Positions 37,795 through 46,318 of a stretch of DNA of 64,000 nucleotides are shown here, piece after piece. Under the pieces are notes generated by a model. The model did not search any database. It was not told the DNA's origin and saw nothing but the letters and a program-made list of their open reading frames with translations. The stretch is from the NCBI RefSeq assembly GCF_900187375.1, contig NZ_FYEW01000001.1, positions 558,001 through 622,000 on the forward strand. Direction: 5' to 3'. The position numbers and the translations under genes were made by a program. This DNA is from Hymenobacter gelipurpurascens (GTDB lineage: Bacteria > Bacteroidota > Bacteroidia > Cytophagales > Hymenobacteraceae). Every line of letters begins with the position of its first letter. Within the stretch, counting starts at the first letter, position 1.

Positions 37795-38139
37795 CTAGAG
37801 TAAAGGCAGATGCTCCCGTAGTCGCTCACGGAGCAGGTCCAGCAGGATTTGGTCCAGGAACTGAAATTTATCTGGGATACGCAGGTTAACGATAGTTTTG
37901 CCAGCCAGGGCCCCGCCAAATTTCTGGCGAAGAATATCCGTGTGCTTTCGCTCCATCACGAAAATAATATCGGCCCAGCCAATGTGCCCAGCCGTGACGC
38001 GAACCCGTGCGCCGGGCTCCGTGCCGGCTGAGCGCGCTTCGTAGTGGGCATGGCCATCCAGCAGCCGCTCGGCGGTAAGGCTCCGCCACCGGTTCTGGCT
38101 ACAAATAAAAAGGAGTTGTTGATGTGGCAGTGCAGGCAT
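37795..38139 (-). CDS. Small low-molecular-weight protein tyrosine phosphatase-like protein
   Basis: A 114-residue protein, shorter than the ~150-160 residues of classical LMW phosphatases. It keeps the P-loop as FICSQNRWRSLTAE, that is C-x5-R-S with Cys13 and Arg19. The usual C-terminal DPY acid loop is absent or changed to IPDKFQFLD, which may give a different general acid. Such short proteins form a recognised family annotated as LMW-PTP-like, with few tested functions. It lies 19 bp downstream of dbpA on the same strand and is probably co-transcribed with it. Phosphatase activity is plausible from the intact P-loop but unproven. Confidence 0.8.
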   Translation of the reverse strand: MPALPHQQLLFICSQNRWRSLTAERLLDGHAHYEARSAGTEPGARVRVTAGHIGWADIIFVMERKHTDILRQKFGGALAGKTIVNLRIPDKFQFLDQILLDLLRERLREHLPLL

Positions 38140-38158
38140 TAAAAGCAGAGCAGGCTGA

Positions 38159-39553
38159 TTATTCCACCAAGGACACCCGAATTTTGCGGCCCTTTATTTT
38201 GGCCCCCGTCACGCGCTCTGCCACTTCCTGCGCCTGTGGGCGCGGCACGGCCACGTAGCTGTAGTGGTCAAATACTTCAATGTGGCCTACAGCGTCGCGC
38301 TCCAGGCCTCCGTGGGCCACGAACGTACCCACCAAGTCGTGGGCACTGACTTTGTCTTTGCGGCCCGCCGAAACGTGCAGCGTAACATTCTCGGGGCGGG
38401 GCCCTTTTGGGGCTGCGGGCGGCAATTTGGGGGCGTGCAGTGGCTTCCACTGGATGCCGGCAGCAATAGGCCACTTTTTAACCAGGGCCTGCTCTTTCTC
38501 CGTGACCAGAATGTGGGCCGTACCCTCAGCGCCGGCGCGGGCCGTACGGCCGGCCCGGTGCTGAAACGCATCGGCCTTGTCGGGGCTGTCGAACTGCACG
38601 ACGGTGTCGAGAGCTGTCACGTCGATGCCGCGGGCGGCTACGTCGGTAGCTACCAGCACTTGGCTAGAGCCGTTGCGCAGCTTCATCAGGGCTTTGTCGC
38701 GCTCGGGCTGGGGCATTTTGCCGTGCAGCACTTCGGCGGCTACGCCACGACCCTGCAGGAAGCGGGTGAGCTCCGTGCACCGCTCGCGGGTGTTGCAGAA
38801 CACCAGGGCGCGGCCGGTTTCGGGCTGCTGCAGCAAGTGCAGCAAGGCGGCGGGTTTCTTCTCAACGGGGCCGAAGTGGCCTACTAGCTTCAGGTTTTCG
38901 GGCAGCTCATCGGTATCGGCGCCGGCATTCACTACGCGAGGCCGGGTAAGATTCTTGCGAATCAAATCCAGCACCTTATCCGACATGGTAGCCGAGAATA
39001 GCAGCGTCTGGCGGCGGCGCGGCAGGCGCTTGATAATCTCCACCAGCTCCTCCTGAAAGCCTAGCTCCAGCAGCTTGTCGGCCTCATCCAGAATCAGCAC
39101 TTTCAGCTGATTAGGAATAATGCTGCGGCGCTCAAAGTGGTCAAGCAAACGGCCTGGAGTGGCCACTACAATGTGCGGCGCCTGTTGCAGAGAGGCTGTT
39201 TCATCGCGAAAGGCGTGGCCACCATAAAAGGCCGCTACGCGCAGATTAGGCAGAAATTTACCGAGTTTCTTGAGGGCGTCGCGGACCTGCAGGGCTAGTT
39301 CCCGAGCGGGCACCAGCACAATAATTTGCACTGCATCAAGCTTTACATCTACCTGATGCAGAACGGACAAACCGTATGCTGCCGTTTTGCCCGAGCCGGT
39401 TGGGGCCTGGCCTACCACGTCCTGCCCGGCCAGAGCCATGGGTATTACCTGCTCCTGCACGGGAGTAGGTGTAGCAAAGGCCAGCTCTTCCAGCGCCTGT
39501 AAAAGTTCGGGAGAGAGGCCTAGATCGGCAAAGGACGGGGTAGTCGGAGTCAT
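38159..39553 (-). CDS. dbpA: DEAD-box RNA helicase DbpA
   Basis: A 464-residue helicase with Q motif, Walker A APTGSGKT, PARELALQ, DEADKLLELGF, SAT and HRAGRTARAG in order over two RecA domains. The C-terminal ~75 residues (HVSAGRKDKVSAHDLVGTFV and KIKGRKIRVSLVE) match the DbpA RNA-binding domain, an RRM-like fold that targets hairpin 92 of 23S rRNA. It works in assembly of the large ribosomal subunit. Length equals that of E. coli DbpA. It is transcribed leftward with the phosphatase-like gene. Confidence 0.93.
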   Translation of the reverse strand: MTPTTPSFADLGLSPELLQALEELAFATPTPVQEQVIPMALAGQDVVGQAPTGSGKTAAYGLSVLHQVDVKLDAVQIIVLVPARELALQVRDALKKLGKFLPNLRVAAFYGGHAFRDETASLQQAPHIVVATPGRLLDHFERRSIIPNQLKVLILDEADKLLELGFQEELVEIIKRLPRRRQTLLFSATMSDKVLDLIRKNLTRPRVVNAGADTDELPENLKLVGHFGPVEKKPAALLHLLQQPETGRALVFCNTRERCTELTRFLQGRGVAAEVLHGKMPQPERDKALMKLRNGSSQVLVATDVAARGIDVTALDTVVQFDSPDKADAFQHRAGRTARAGAEGTAHILVTEKEQALVKKWPIAAGIQWKPLHAPKLPPAAPKGPRPENVTLHVSAGRKDKVSAHDLVGTFVAHGGLERDAVGHIEVFDHYSYVAVPRPQAQEVAERVTGAKIKGRKIRVSLVE

Positions 39554-39709
39554 AAAACGCAGTATTTACCGCAAAGGTAGCGCTTTGGCAGCCGAGAACC
39601 GTAAGGAGGTTTTAGGGGAACTGATCAGTATGACGGGCCGGTGCCTTTACCTATGCGGAAGGCATCGTCTAGGCCAGTTCAAAGCTCAAGTTCCCCGTGC
39701 ACCATCTCG

Positions 39710-40654
39710 CTATTTCAACGGCTCCTCTATGTCTACGAGGCGGTAGCGCACGGCCGATTTCTTTGGCCGGATGTCCATGCCCACATAGTGCGCGTAAGCC
39801 TTCGTGAAGCAGGCCCCGAAGTAAAAAATCATGGCGCAATAGAACACGAACAGTAGCACGAGCACCATACTGGACGCCGGGCCATAGATAGGGCCTAAGT
39901 TGCGCGGTACCAGCAAAAAGCCCAGTGCATTCTCCCCCAGATCAATGAGAACGGCCGTTACCAGGGCACCCCGCAATACGGCCCGGTGCGGCACTTTGGC
40001 GCTGCTTAGGTTCCGAAACGTGATGCCAAACCAAGCGGCCAGGATCAGCAGAGAGATAAGCTGGTTAAGAATCTGGAACAGGTAGAAGATAAAGGTGGCG
40101 TCGAAGTCGCGCACGTAATCGGCCACAAACGCCAAGGCCGCATCCGAAACAAACGCCACGATAGACAGCAGCATGGTGGCAAACAGAATGCCCAAAGACC
40201 GGGCGCGCTCCTTCAGCAGCTTCGTGAAGCGGCCGGTGCTGCGCCGCGTCCGGATTTGCCACAACTGGTTTAGCGAGTTCTGAATGACGCCAAACAGCGT
40301 GGTAGATATGAACAGCAGGAAGGCAAACCCCAGCCACGTGACCAGTCGGCTCCGCTCCACATTCGTGACGTTTTGCAGAATCTGCTCCACCAGCCCCGCC
40401 GCCGAAGCGCCCAGCAGTTGCGCCAGCTTGGTGAGCAGCAGCCCCCGCACCGCCGATGCCGAATACAGCGACCCGATGATCTGGATCAGAATAATGAGGA
40501 TGGGGGGGAGGGCAAACGTGGTGAAAAAAGCGGTGGCCGCTCCTAGCCGCAAGGGGTCGTTGGCACCGAACTCGCGGGCCGCGCGGCGCAGCAGAATCAG
40601 GAAATCGGTCCAGGCGTTACGGCGGTGGTGGGCCGAGTCGTGTACTTTTGTCAT
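39710..40654 (-). CDS. YihY/BrkB family inner membrane protein
   Basis: A 314-residue protein with about six hydrophobic helices. It has the family wording GAATAFFTTFALPPILIILIQIIGS near residue 40 and NLGPIYGPASSMVLVLLFVFYCAMIFYFGACFTKAYA near the C-terminus. The family was once mistaken for ribonuclease BN; its real function is unknown, with roles proposed in envelope transport. It is divergent from the DUF2062 gene with 102 bp between starts. Confidence 0.88.
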   Translation of the reverse strand: MTKVHDSAHHRRNAWTDFLILLRRAAREFGANDPLRLGAATAFFTTFALPPILIILIQIIGSLYSASAVRGLLLTKLAQLLGASAAGLVEQILQNVTNVERSRLVTWLGFAFLLFISTTLFGVIQNSLNQLWQIRTRRSTGRFTKLLKERARSLGILFATMLLSIVAFVSDAALAFVADYVRDFDATFIFYLFQILNQLISLLILAAWFGITFRNLSSAKVPHRAVLRGALVTAVLIDLGENALGFLLVPRNLGPIYGPASSMVLVLLFVFYCAMIFYFGACFTKAYAHYVGMDIRPKKSAVRYRLVDIEEPLK

Positions 40655-40756
40655 CGGAGGCGCGTACTACTCCTGGCGCTAGGCCAGGCAAAAGCGGTTG
40701 GCGAAGGTAACGCGCCGCCGCCCCGATTCCGCCTTACGCCGCCTAATCTTTCCTCC

Positions 40757-41281
40757 GTGAATCAACCTATCATTCCGCCGCCTGTCACTCCGCCTTCCTC
40801 CAGCTGGTGGCGCCGCCGCTTGGTGGAGCCCCTGCGCGACTTGCTGCGGCAGGGCCTCACGCCGCACCAGCTGGCCCTTACCATTGCCTTGGGTACCGTG
40901 CTAGGCCTGGTGCCCGTGCTAGGTATCACTACGCTGCTAGCCACCTTCGCGGCGGTACGCTTGCGCCTCAATGTGGCAGCCACGCTGCTCATTGCGCACC
41001 TCTGGAGCCCCGTGCAATTGCTGCTGCTCATTCCATTGCTTCGCTGGGGAAATCGGCTGCTGGGCAATGGCGCCGACCCGGAGCTTACCTTGGTTCAACT
41101 GCAGCTACAATTCAAGCACGACTGGCTGACGGCGCTGCAGATCCTCTGGAAAGCCTTTGCCGGTGGCCTACTGATCTGGGGCGCCGCCTCGGTGCCGGTG
41201 GGGGCGCTCCTGTATTTCCTGCTGCGTCCACTACTGCGCCGTGTAATGGCCCGGCAAGCGGTAGTGGAGAATAATGGGTAA
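40757..41281 (+). CDS. DUF2062 domain membrane protein
   Basis: A 174-residue protein starting at GTG 40757 (reads MNQPIIPPPVTPPSSSWWRR). The codons upstream in the same frame are not protein-like. A short proline-rich head leads to the DUF2062 core with LTPHQLALTIALGTVLGLVPVLGITTLL and three or four membrane helices. DUF2062 proteins often accompany polysaccharide or lipid-linked glycosyltransferases, but no such gene is next to this one. Function is unknown. Confidence 0.82.
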   Translation: MNQPIIPPPVTPPSSSWWRRRLVEPLRDLLRQGLTPHQLALTIALGTVLGLVPVLGITTLLATFAAVRLRLNVAATLLIAHLWSPVQLLLLIPLLRWGNRLLGNGADPELTLVQLQLQFKHDWLTALQILWKAFAGGLLIWGAASVPVGALLYFLLRPLLRRVMARQAVVENNG

Positions 41282-41437
41282 TAAAGAGCCGAGAATTCAG
41301 GAAGTTGCGCTAAAATAGTAAGGGCCTATAAGTTATGAGGCGCTTATCAGCGCCTTATCCCAGGGTGGAAAGCATTGCTAAAATTTCAGAAAACGTCCTT
41401 TTGATAAAAGTGCATGAGTGCTTCCCCCGTTTCCTCA

Positions 41438-41839
41438 TTAGGGGGTGCTTTTCACAGTTCCAAAGCAAGTGGTCTTAATGGAACAAGTGTAAGGGTCAGC
41501 GGGAACGTCAACCTCACCTCCTGGAGCCTTGACGGGCTGAATCGTTACGGTGACTCCAATCGGGATAGGATCTCCCATGTAACACAGGTCCAGCACCCGG
41601 ATAGTGTCAAGCGGGCCGGTCTTCACTAGCGTCACGGAAGCAGTAGGGAAAAGCCCACACAAGTCAGCGGTAGGCTCATAAAACACGACCTTTCCCCTAA
41701 CGGGGGCGCTGTACTCACGATATACCCATTCGTGCTTACAGTCGCCTTGTACTGATACTCCTGAGGCTATTGGGGCCGTCCGGCACTCTACGCCGCTTGC
41801 GACAAGCAGAAGCATCAGAATGGGGGTGAGTATCTTCAT
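41438..41839 (-). CDS. Hypothetical secreted protein or lipoprotein
   Basis: A 133-residue protein. It begins with a signal sequence (MKILTPILMLLLVASGVEC), where Cys19 could be lipidated, although GVEC is a weak lipobox. The mature part has four further cysteines and predicted beta-strands (CKHEWVYREY, VRGKVVFYEP, VTVTIQPV), consistent with a small beta-sandwich or carboxypeptidase-regulatory-like fold. I do not recognise a family. The surrounding DNA is visibly more AT-rich than the rest of the window, and the next two frames are also orphans. Confidence 0.6.
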   Translation of the reverse strand: MKILTPILMLLLVASGVECRTAPIASGVSVQGDCKHEWVYREYSAPVRGKVVFYEPTADLCGLFPTASVTLVKTGPLDTIRVLDLCYMGDPIPIGVTVTIQPVKAPGGEVDVPADPYTCSIKTTCFGTVKSTP

Positions 41840-41989
41840 CTGTCGGGAGAGGCTACAGTGCTACACTAATGTAACGCCAAAAAGTACCACATCGGGGCAT
41901 TGGTGCAATAGGGATAGAAACTACCACTTTCCCGAGGCGGGTCCTAGATCAACTCTTATGTTTAGCGACTTTTTCAATATAGAACTAGG

Positions 41990-42523
41990 CTAGCGTATAT
42001 CCTTTCGTAATAGACAAAGTGCTATTGCAAGCCCATCTGCTCTTACTGGTTGCTCTGGTATTCCACGTAGCCCCCTGGGTACGCCTTGGCAATTTTCTCT
42101 GCTAGGCAAGGCTTGTTTGCTAGCTCTAGCTTCTTTGCCTTGAAAGGCTACTTCCAGTGGCCCAACGCCAAATAGCACAAGCCTTGTCGTGCCATGCTGA
42201 AGCCCATTAGCAGTGGAATCAGGTACATAGCCTACCAGCAGTTGAAAAGAGGTGTGAGTACGTTGATTGAGTAACGCATGGTACGCTAATAGTGCTCGCC
42301 CGCTATCGGCGGGCTGTACCAGGAATCCCTGCTGTACTAGTATATGGTGTAGGGTCTGGAATGCTTCCGAGTGCGGGTCATGGGTATAGAGCAGTATCGT
42401 ATTGGCTCCTTTGAAGGGTTGATCACTCGTTCGCTGAGAAAAAGCGGTCACTTGGGTCAACAGCAGCAAGCTAGCGCTGAGCCAAGCACTTCGTAAAAGG
42501 CGCAACCCGCAAATCATTTGCAT
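41990..42523 (-). CDS. Hypothetical secreted protein (orphan)
   Basis: A 177-residue open frame with a signal-like start (LRSAWLSASLLLLTQVTAFS). Residues ~35-120 look structured (TILLYTHDPHSEAFQTLHHILVQ, LLVGYVPDSTANG). The last 50 residues are rich in Arg, Gln and Gly and look less protein-like, so a frameshift near the end is possible. No family recognised. It lies in the AT-richer patch. Confidence 0.45.
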   Translation of the reverse strand: MQMICGLRLLRSAWLSASLLLLTQVTAFSQRTSDQPFKGANTILLYTHDPHSEAFQTLHHILVQQGFLVQPADSGRALLAYHALLNQRTHTSFQLLVGYVPDSTANGLQHGTTRLVLFGVGPLEVAFQGKEARASKQALPSRENCQGVPRGLRGIPEQPVRADGLAIALCLLRKDIR

Positions 42524-42576
42524 GTGATATAGAATGAAAGAGATATTCCTGAAGGTTTTGTCCTGATTGAGATTGA

Positions 42577-42783
42577 AAAAAAAGCTACGTAGTCAAGCGG
42601 AACGGAGGTAAGATTGTCCGAGAAGTCAAATTATGTTTGAAAGACTCGTTTGGATAGGGAAAAAGAATCACCTACTACAAAGCCGTTCAATATGCCGTAA
42701 AGCAAAATCCCAAACACCTGATTAGACTTAGAAAGTCATCGGATGTTTGGGATATGAAAGCGCTACTGCGAGGATGGCAGTAG
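42577..42783 (+). pseudogene. Remnant of a small gene interrupted by one nonsense codon
   Basis: The frame reads KKSYVVKRNGGKIVREV then LCLKDSFG, a TAG at 42655, and continues without a break as GKRITYYKAVQYAVKQN and so on to RGWQ and a TAG at 42781. Amino-acid composition stays natural across the stop, and TAG could derive from TGG (Trp). The start is unclear: a run of eight A residues just upstream may hide a frameshift. The product is basic and not recognised. The segment is too short to prove, but codon pattern and frame continuity suggest former coding. Confidence 0.35.
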
Positions 42784-42793
42784 AATCAGCAGA

Positions 42794-43780
42794 TTATGCG
42801 CGCCGATAAACGGGTTCCGTTTGCAGCAGGTACTGGATGAGGGGCTCCTGAGAGTTCGGGTCAATCAGCATGAGGTCCACGAACTGTGCTTCGCCGATGT
42901 TGCCCTGGATGATGGGGCCTAGGTCTTGCAGGAATGCGGGGTCCTGGCCCTCCTGATCGGTATGGAACGCCAGCAGCAACCGGCGCTCCTCGGGGTTGTG
43001 CTGCATCTGCATTTCGGCCAGATAGATGGCCTGCACATGGTCCTGGCCAGCGGCGTATTCGCGTAGGGCTTCTTTCAAGGCTACAGGCTCTTCGGCGGGC
43101 TGATTCAGGGCTACCTGCATGTCCTCGGGGTTCGGCATCTCGAAGAGCTGGCCCGACAGCAATGCCGCAATTTCATCGGCAGCCAGCAGTTTGCCTACCG
43201 GGGAGAAGGGGTTTAAGGCGCACTCGGCACCTTGTACCATGGTAAAGAAATCGTGGCCGCGCAGGCGCATGTACGTCACCGACTCGGGAGGAACGGCACC
43301 GCTTTCGAAAATACGCTCCACGGAGGTGAAAACCGGAATTTTGCCATCGTGCAGCACCTGGAGCTGAATCTCCATGCCTTCGGTGGGCGTGGTTTCGCCG
43401 GGCTCCATGCCTTCCTGAGGGGCCATCACTACAATTACCTCTTCCCCGAGCACAGCCTGGTAGAAGGGGCTGCGGAAAGCTGGGTCGGTAGCGGCCTGCA
43501 ACAGAAGCTGCTCCAGAATATTAGTAGGCTGGAAGGAGCCCATGTCCGGCATTGGCGGGATGGCGATGGGGGGCGCCTGGGGTATCTGCGGCATGGGAGC
43601 CGAGGAAGGAGCCGCCGGCATCTGGTAATTAGAGCCCTTGTAGCGTGGGCCGGAGGGCTTATCCGTCGCTTCTGGTGCAGCAGCCTCTGGAGCCGTAGCC
43701 GGGGCGGCAGAAGGAGTAGTCGAAGAAATGGGCGCCGCAGCGTCCTCAGGTTTTTTCTTTAGAAAGTCAAACAGACCCAT
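42794..43780 (-). CDS. SseB-family protein with Pro/Ala-rich linker
   Basis: A 328-residue cytoplasmic protein. The first ~8 residues (MGLFDFLKKK) form an amphipathic head common to small membrane-associated proteins, then comes a low-complexity Ala/Pro/Thr linker to about residue 80. The SseB N-terminal domain (NILEQLLLQAATDPAFRSPFYQAVLGEEVIVV) and C-terminal domain (QAIYLAEMQMQHNPEERRLLLAFHTD) follow. E. coli SseB is linked to serine sensitivity and rhodanese function by phenotype only. It stands alone between the orphan patch and the cytochrome operon. Confidence 0.85.
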   Translation of the reverse strand: MGLFDFLKKKPEDAAAPISSTTPSAAPATAPEAAAPEATDKPSGPRYKGSNYQMPAAPSSAPMPQIPQAPPIAIPPMPDMGSFQPTNILEQLLLQAATDPAFRSPFYQAVLGEEVIVVMAPQEGMEPGETTPTEGMEIQLQVLHDGKIPVFTSVERIFESGAVPPESVTYMRLRGHDFFTMVQGAECALNPFSPVGKLLAADEIAALLSGQLFEMPNPEDMQVALNQPAEEPVALKEALREYAAGQDHVQAIYLAEMQMQHNPEERRLLLAFHTDQEGQDPAFLQDLGPIIQGNIGEAQFVDLMLIDPNSQEPLIQYLLQTEPVYRRA

Positions 43781-44047
43781 AACAAAACAAACAGATTAAG
43801 CTGCAAGCTAAGGAGGATTGGGGGAAGATACACAGCCTGTTTTCGGGCAAACTCTCCTGAAATCGCAAATCGAATACATTCAGCGCCCGAATGCGGCACT
43901 CGTATGCCCGTCAGATCAGCGGGTACTCTAGTAAGTTAACCGTAAAACGGCGCACCTGCAACAGATGGGTGGACCAACGCTGCGCCAAATAGTCAACGCG
44001 CTGTTATTCAGGTAACCAGAACTGGCCTAGGCCAGTTCTGGCACCCG
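43781..44047. other. Gap upstream of SseB, with cytochrome operon terminator
   Basis: About 270 bases without gene-like frames. It holds the SseB promoter region on its left side and the 26-bp palindrome (44016-44041) on its right. Confidence 0.45.
44016..44041 (-). terminator. 26-bp perfect palindrome CCAGAACTGGCCTAG... after the cytochrome c gene
   Basis: Arms of 13 bases pair perfectly around CTAG at 44027-44030, seven bases after the cytochrome stop codon. It is an extended TGGCCTAGGCCA copy. No U-tract follows, so termination would depend on the hairpin alone. Confidence 0.55.
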
Positions 44048-44488
44048 TTATTGCCCGTCGCTACCGTTGCAGTGGCCTAGCAGCTCTGAGGCCTCCCGGA
44101 TGGTGTAAGGCTGGTTTTTGTTGCCCCAGCTCTGCTGCACGAAGTTGAGCAGGTTGGCAATCTGGGAGTCGGTGAGGTCTTCGTGGCCGGGCATCACCTG
44201 GTTGTAGTCGATTCCATTGACAACCAGCGGTCCTTTCAGCCCTTTCCGGATCAGGCAGGGCAGCTCGGCCCGATGCTGGGCCACGTAATCGGCAGCCGCT
44301 ACGGGCGGAATCAGGCGCTTCAGGCCCTGGCCCTGGTCGCCGTGGCAGCTGGAGCAGTGGGTGGCGTAGAGCTGGGCGCCTTCGTTGCGGCGCTCCGTGA
44401 AGCAGCCGCTCAGGCTTAGGAGCAGCGTTCCGAAAGCCGCTGCCGTTATTGCCCCGTAGCCCGTCAGAGTCAGCGACTTGTGCTTCAT
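44048..44488 (-). CDS. Class I cytochrome c lipoprotein
   Basis: A 146-residue protein with an N-terminal signal and lipobox LSGC (Cys29). The haem site is CSSCH at 45-49 and the distal ligand Met99 in NQVMPGHEDLTDSQIANLLNF, a classical small cytochrome c. It is anchored in the envelope and carries electrons to a terminal acceptor. Its start overlaps the stop of the SCO gene by four bases (ATGA), so the two are translationally coupled. The SCO partner suggests a link to copper-containing cytochrome oxidase. Confidence 0.93.
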   Translation of the reverse strand: MKHKSLTLTGYGAITAAAFGTLLLSLSGCFTERRNEGAQLYATHCSSCHGDQGQGLKRLIPPVAAADYVAQHRAELPCLIRKGLKGPLVVNGIDYNQVMPGHEDLTDSQIANLLNFVQQSWGNKNQPYTIREASELLGHCNGSDGQ

Positions 44489-45180
44489 TTGGCCGCAGTT
44501 GCCTGCTCCGCCTGTTCTTCTTTCAGCAGCTCGGGCAGCTCCTTTATCAGGCGGTCTACTTCGGTCTTCTCCATGCCGTCATAGAGGCCCCGAATGCGGC
44601 GGTGCGAATCGATGAGGGCGAATGTGCCGCTGTGCGCATAGCCGCCCACCACGCCTTTATCTACCTGAGCGGCCGTCATGTAGGCGCGGGCCAAGGAGAA
44701 AATGGTGTCGTGGGGGGCCGTAGCAAAGTGCCAACGCGAGGCATCCTTAATGCCCAGGCGCTCGGCATAGTCGCGCAGCACCGGAATAGAGTCGTGGGCC
44801 GGGTCGATGGTGTGGCTCAGGAACAGCACGTTGGGGTTGCCCTTAAACTGCTCGTACACGCGCAACAGCTCGCTCTGCATTTTGGGGCAAATGCTGGGAC
44901 AGGTAGCAAAGAAAAAGTCGGTGACGTACACCTTGCCGGCGAACGTTTGGTTGGTGATGGTTTGCCGGTCTTGGTTGGTGAGCGTGAACGACGGAACCGT
45001 GTAAGGAATAGTATCGGGCGCGCCGCCGGCCGCATTGGCTACTACGTTCGGCTCACCGATATAGGGCAGGCGGGTTTCGCCGGCGGGTTTTTCGGTGCAG
45101 CCAGGTAGGGTAAAGGTGGCGCTAGCCAGCAAGCAAGCCAAGAGCAAGTGGCCTACGCGGCCTAAAAGGGACTTTTTCAT
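44485..45180 (-). CDS. SCO1/SenC family copper chaperone lipoprotein
   Basis: A 231-residue lipoprotein (lipobox LPGC, Cys28). The thioredoxin-like domain has the copper-binding pair Cys94 and Cys98 in CPSIC and the third ligand His183 in YAHSGTFALID. SCO proteins deliver copper to the CuA site of cytochrome oxidase or reduce its cysteines. It is the middle gene of a three-gene operon with four-base overlaps on both sides (coiled-coil lipoprotein, SCO, cytochrome c). Confidence 0.93.
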   Translation of the reverse strand: MKKSLLGRVGHLLLACLLASATFTLPGCTEKPAGETRLPYIGEPNVVANAAGGAPDTIPYTVPSFTLTNQDRQTITNQTFAGKVYVTDFFFATCPSICPKMQSELLRVYEQFKGNPNVLFLSHTIDPAHDSIPVLRDYAERLGIKDASRWHFATAPHDTIFSLARAYMTAAQVDKGVVGGYAHSGTFALIDSHRRIRGLYDGMEKTEVDRLIKELPELLKEEQAEQATAAK

Positions 45181-45584
45181 CGGGTAGAGGAGTTGGCGGC
45201 GGCAGATTTGAGCAACAGACGGGCAGAATCGAGGCTACTGCGAAACAGGCGGCCCACGGAATCGATGCGCTGCTGCTGAGCCGCGTAATAGGTGAGGCGG
45301 CGCGCTACGGTGGCGGTGTCAGCCGGGCGGCGGTACTGGTGCATCCAGTCCATCATGCCGGCATCGGCCGCCAGTAGGGCCTGGCGCTGGCGGCTGGTGG
45401 CAGCGGTGTCTGCCGGAGGCGTTTTCTGGAGTTGCTGGCGCAGATCATAGAGCTGGTCCATCTGGGCCATCAACTCATCGTGGCGGGCCAGCACGGCTTT
45501 TTCAGCGGCTTCCGCCTTCTGCTCATCGCTCTGCAACGACAGGCAGGAGGTGAGCAGGAGCAACAGCGGGGCAAATCGGAGCAT
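45177..45584 (-). CDS. Hypothetical coiled-coil lipoprotein of the SCO operon
   Basis: A 135-residue protein from the ATG at 45584 (MLRFAPLLLLLTSCLS); a GTG two codons earlier is an alternative. The lipobox is LTSC. The mature part is helical and charged (EQKAEAAEKAVLARHDELMA, TYYAAQQQRIDSVGRLFRSS), consistent with an antiparallel coiled coil. I do not recognise a characterised family. Overlap with the SCO start (ATGA at 45177-45180) points to a joint function in the envelope. Confidence 0.7.
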   Translation of the reverse strand: MLRFAPLLLLLTSCLSLQSDEQKAEAAEKAVLARHDELMAQMDQLYDLRQQLQKTPPADTAATSRQRQALLAADAGMMDWMHQYRRPADTATVARRLTYYAAQQQRIDSVGRLFRSSLDSARLLLKSAAANSSTR

Positions 45585-45698
45585 TTTCACGCCGCAAAGG
45601 TAAGGCCGGGGCATGAGTAATAGGTGAGCTTAGGCAAGAGAAGCTGCCCTAGGCCAGTAGCAAACCATGAATTTATTCCAACGGCTTTATCTACTGGC

Positions 45699-46187
45699 CT
45701 AGGCCTGTTGCCAGGGTTGCTGGTCGAGGTAGTGCCACACCCACGAGCCCAGCTCCCAGGCACCCCACACCAGTAGCCCACCAAGCACCAGCAACACCAG
45801 CAATACGCCCACCATCAGCCCCCGGCCACTGCCCTGGTACCGGCCCTCCTGATAGTGGCGGCGCAGCAGGCGCACGTTCCGGTCGTTGGCTTTATAGGCG
45901 AAGTCGAAAATATTGCCCAGCACCGGGATGGCGCCAATCAGGGTATCCAGCACCACATTGATAACCATGCGCATTACCAGATTGCCGCTGGCCCCGTGGC
46001 GCATCATCGTCAGGATGAGGACGCCGGAAATGGCCAGCGACGGTAGGCCACCTACCACCGGAATCAGGCCCATGAGCGGGTCGAGGCCAAAGCGCCAGGT
46101 GGTGCCGGGTACCCGGAATTGGCTGTCGAGCAGGTGAGATATGCGTTCCACCCACAACAGGCGTTTGTCTTGGTCGAAAGTGCTCAT
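45699..46187 (-). CDS. DUF4112 domain membrane protein
   Basis: A 162-residue protein from the ATG at 46187 (MSTFDQDKRLLWVERISHLL). The DUF4112 core reads RFGLDPLMGLIPVVGGLPSL and MVINVVLDTLIGAIPVLGNIFDFAYKANDRN, with two glycine-rich membrane hairpins and a third C-terminal helix. Function is unknown. It ends QQA with its TAG inside the GGCCTAGGCC motif at 45696-45705. Confidence 0.85.
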   Translation of the reverse strand: MSTFDQDKRLLWVERISHLLDSQFRVPGTTWRFGLDPLMGLIPVVGGLPSLAISGVLILTMMRHGASGNLVMRMVINVVLDTLIGAIPVLGNIFDFAYKANDRNVRLLRRHYQEGRYQGSGRGLMVGVLLVLLVLGGLLVWGAWELGSWVWHYLDQQPWQQA

Positions 46188-46254
46188 GAACGGGGAAGAG
46201 TAAGGGGCTACGAAGGGCATACGGCTATGTGCCGGGAAAGTGGCCTAGAAACAC

Positions 46255-46301
46255 AAAAACGCCTGCCGGCAAGAACACGGTTCTTGCCGGCAGGCGTTTT
46301 T
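46255..46301 (-). terminator. Terminator of the outer-membrane operon
   Basis: A perfect 21-bp stem (AAAAACGCCTGCCGGCAAGAA and complement) with a 5-nt loop, flanked by A-runs and T-runs so that it can work in both directions. Confidence 0.9.
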
Positions 46302-46318
46302 TAGGGAGGCAGAGTGGC

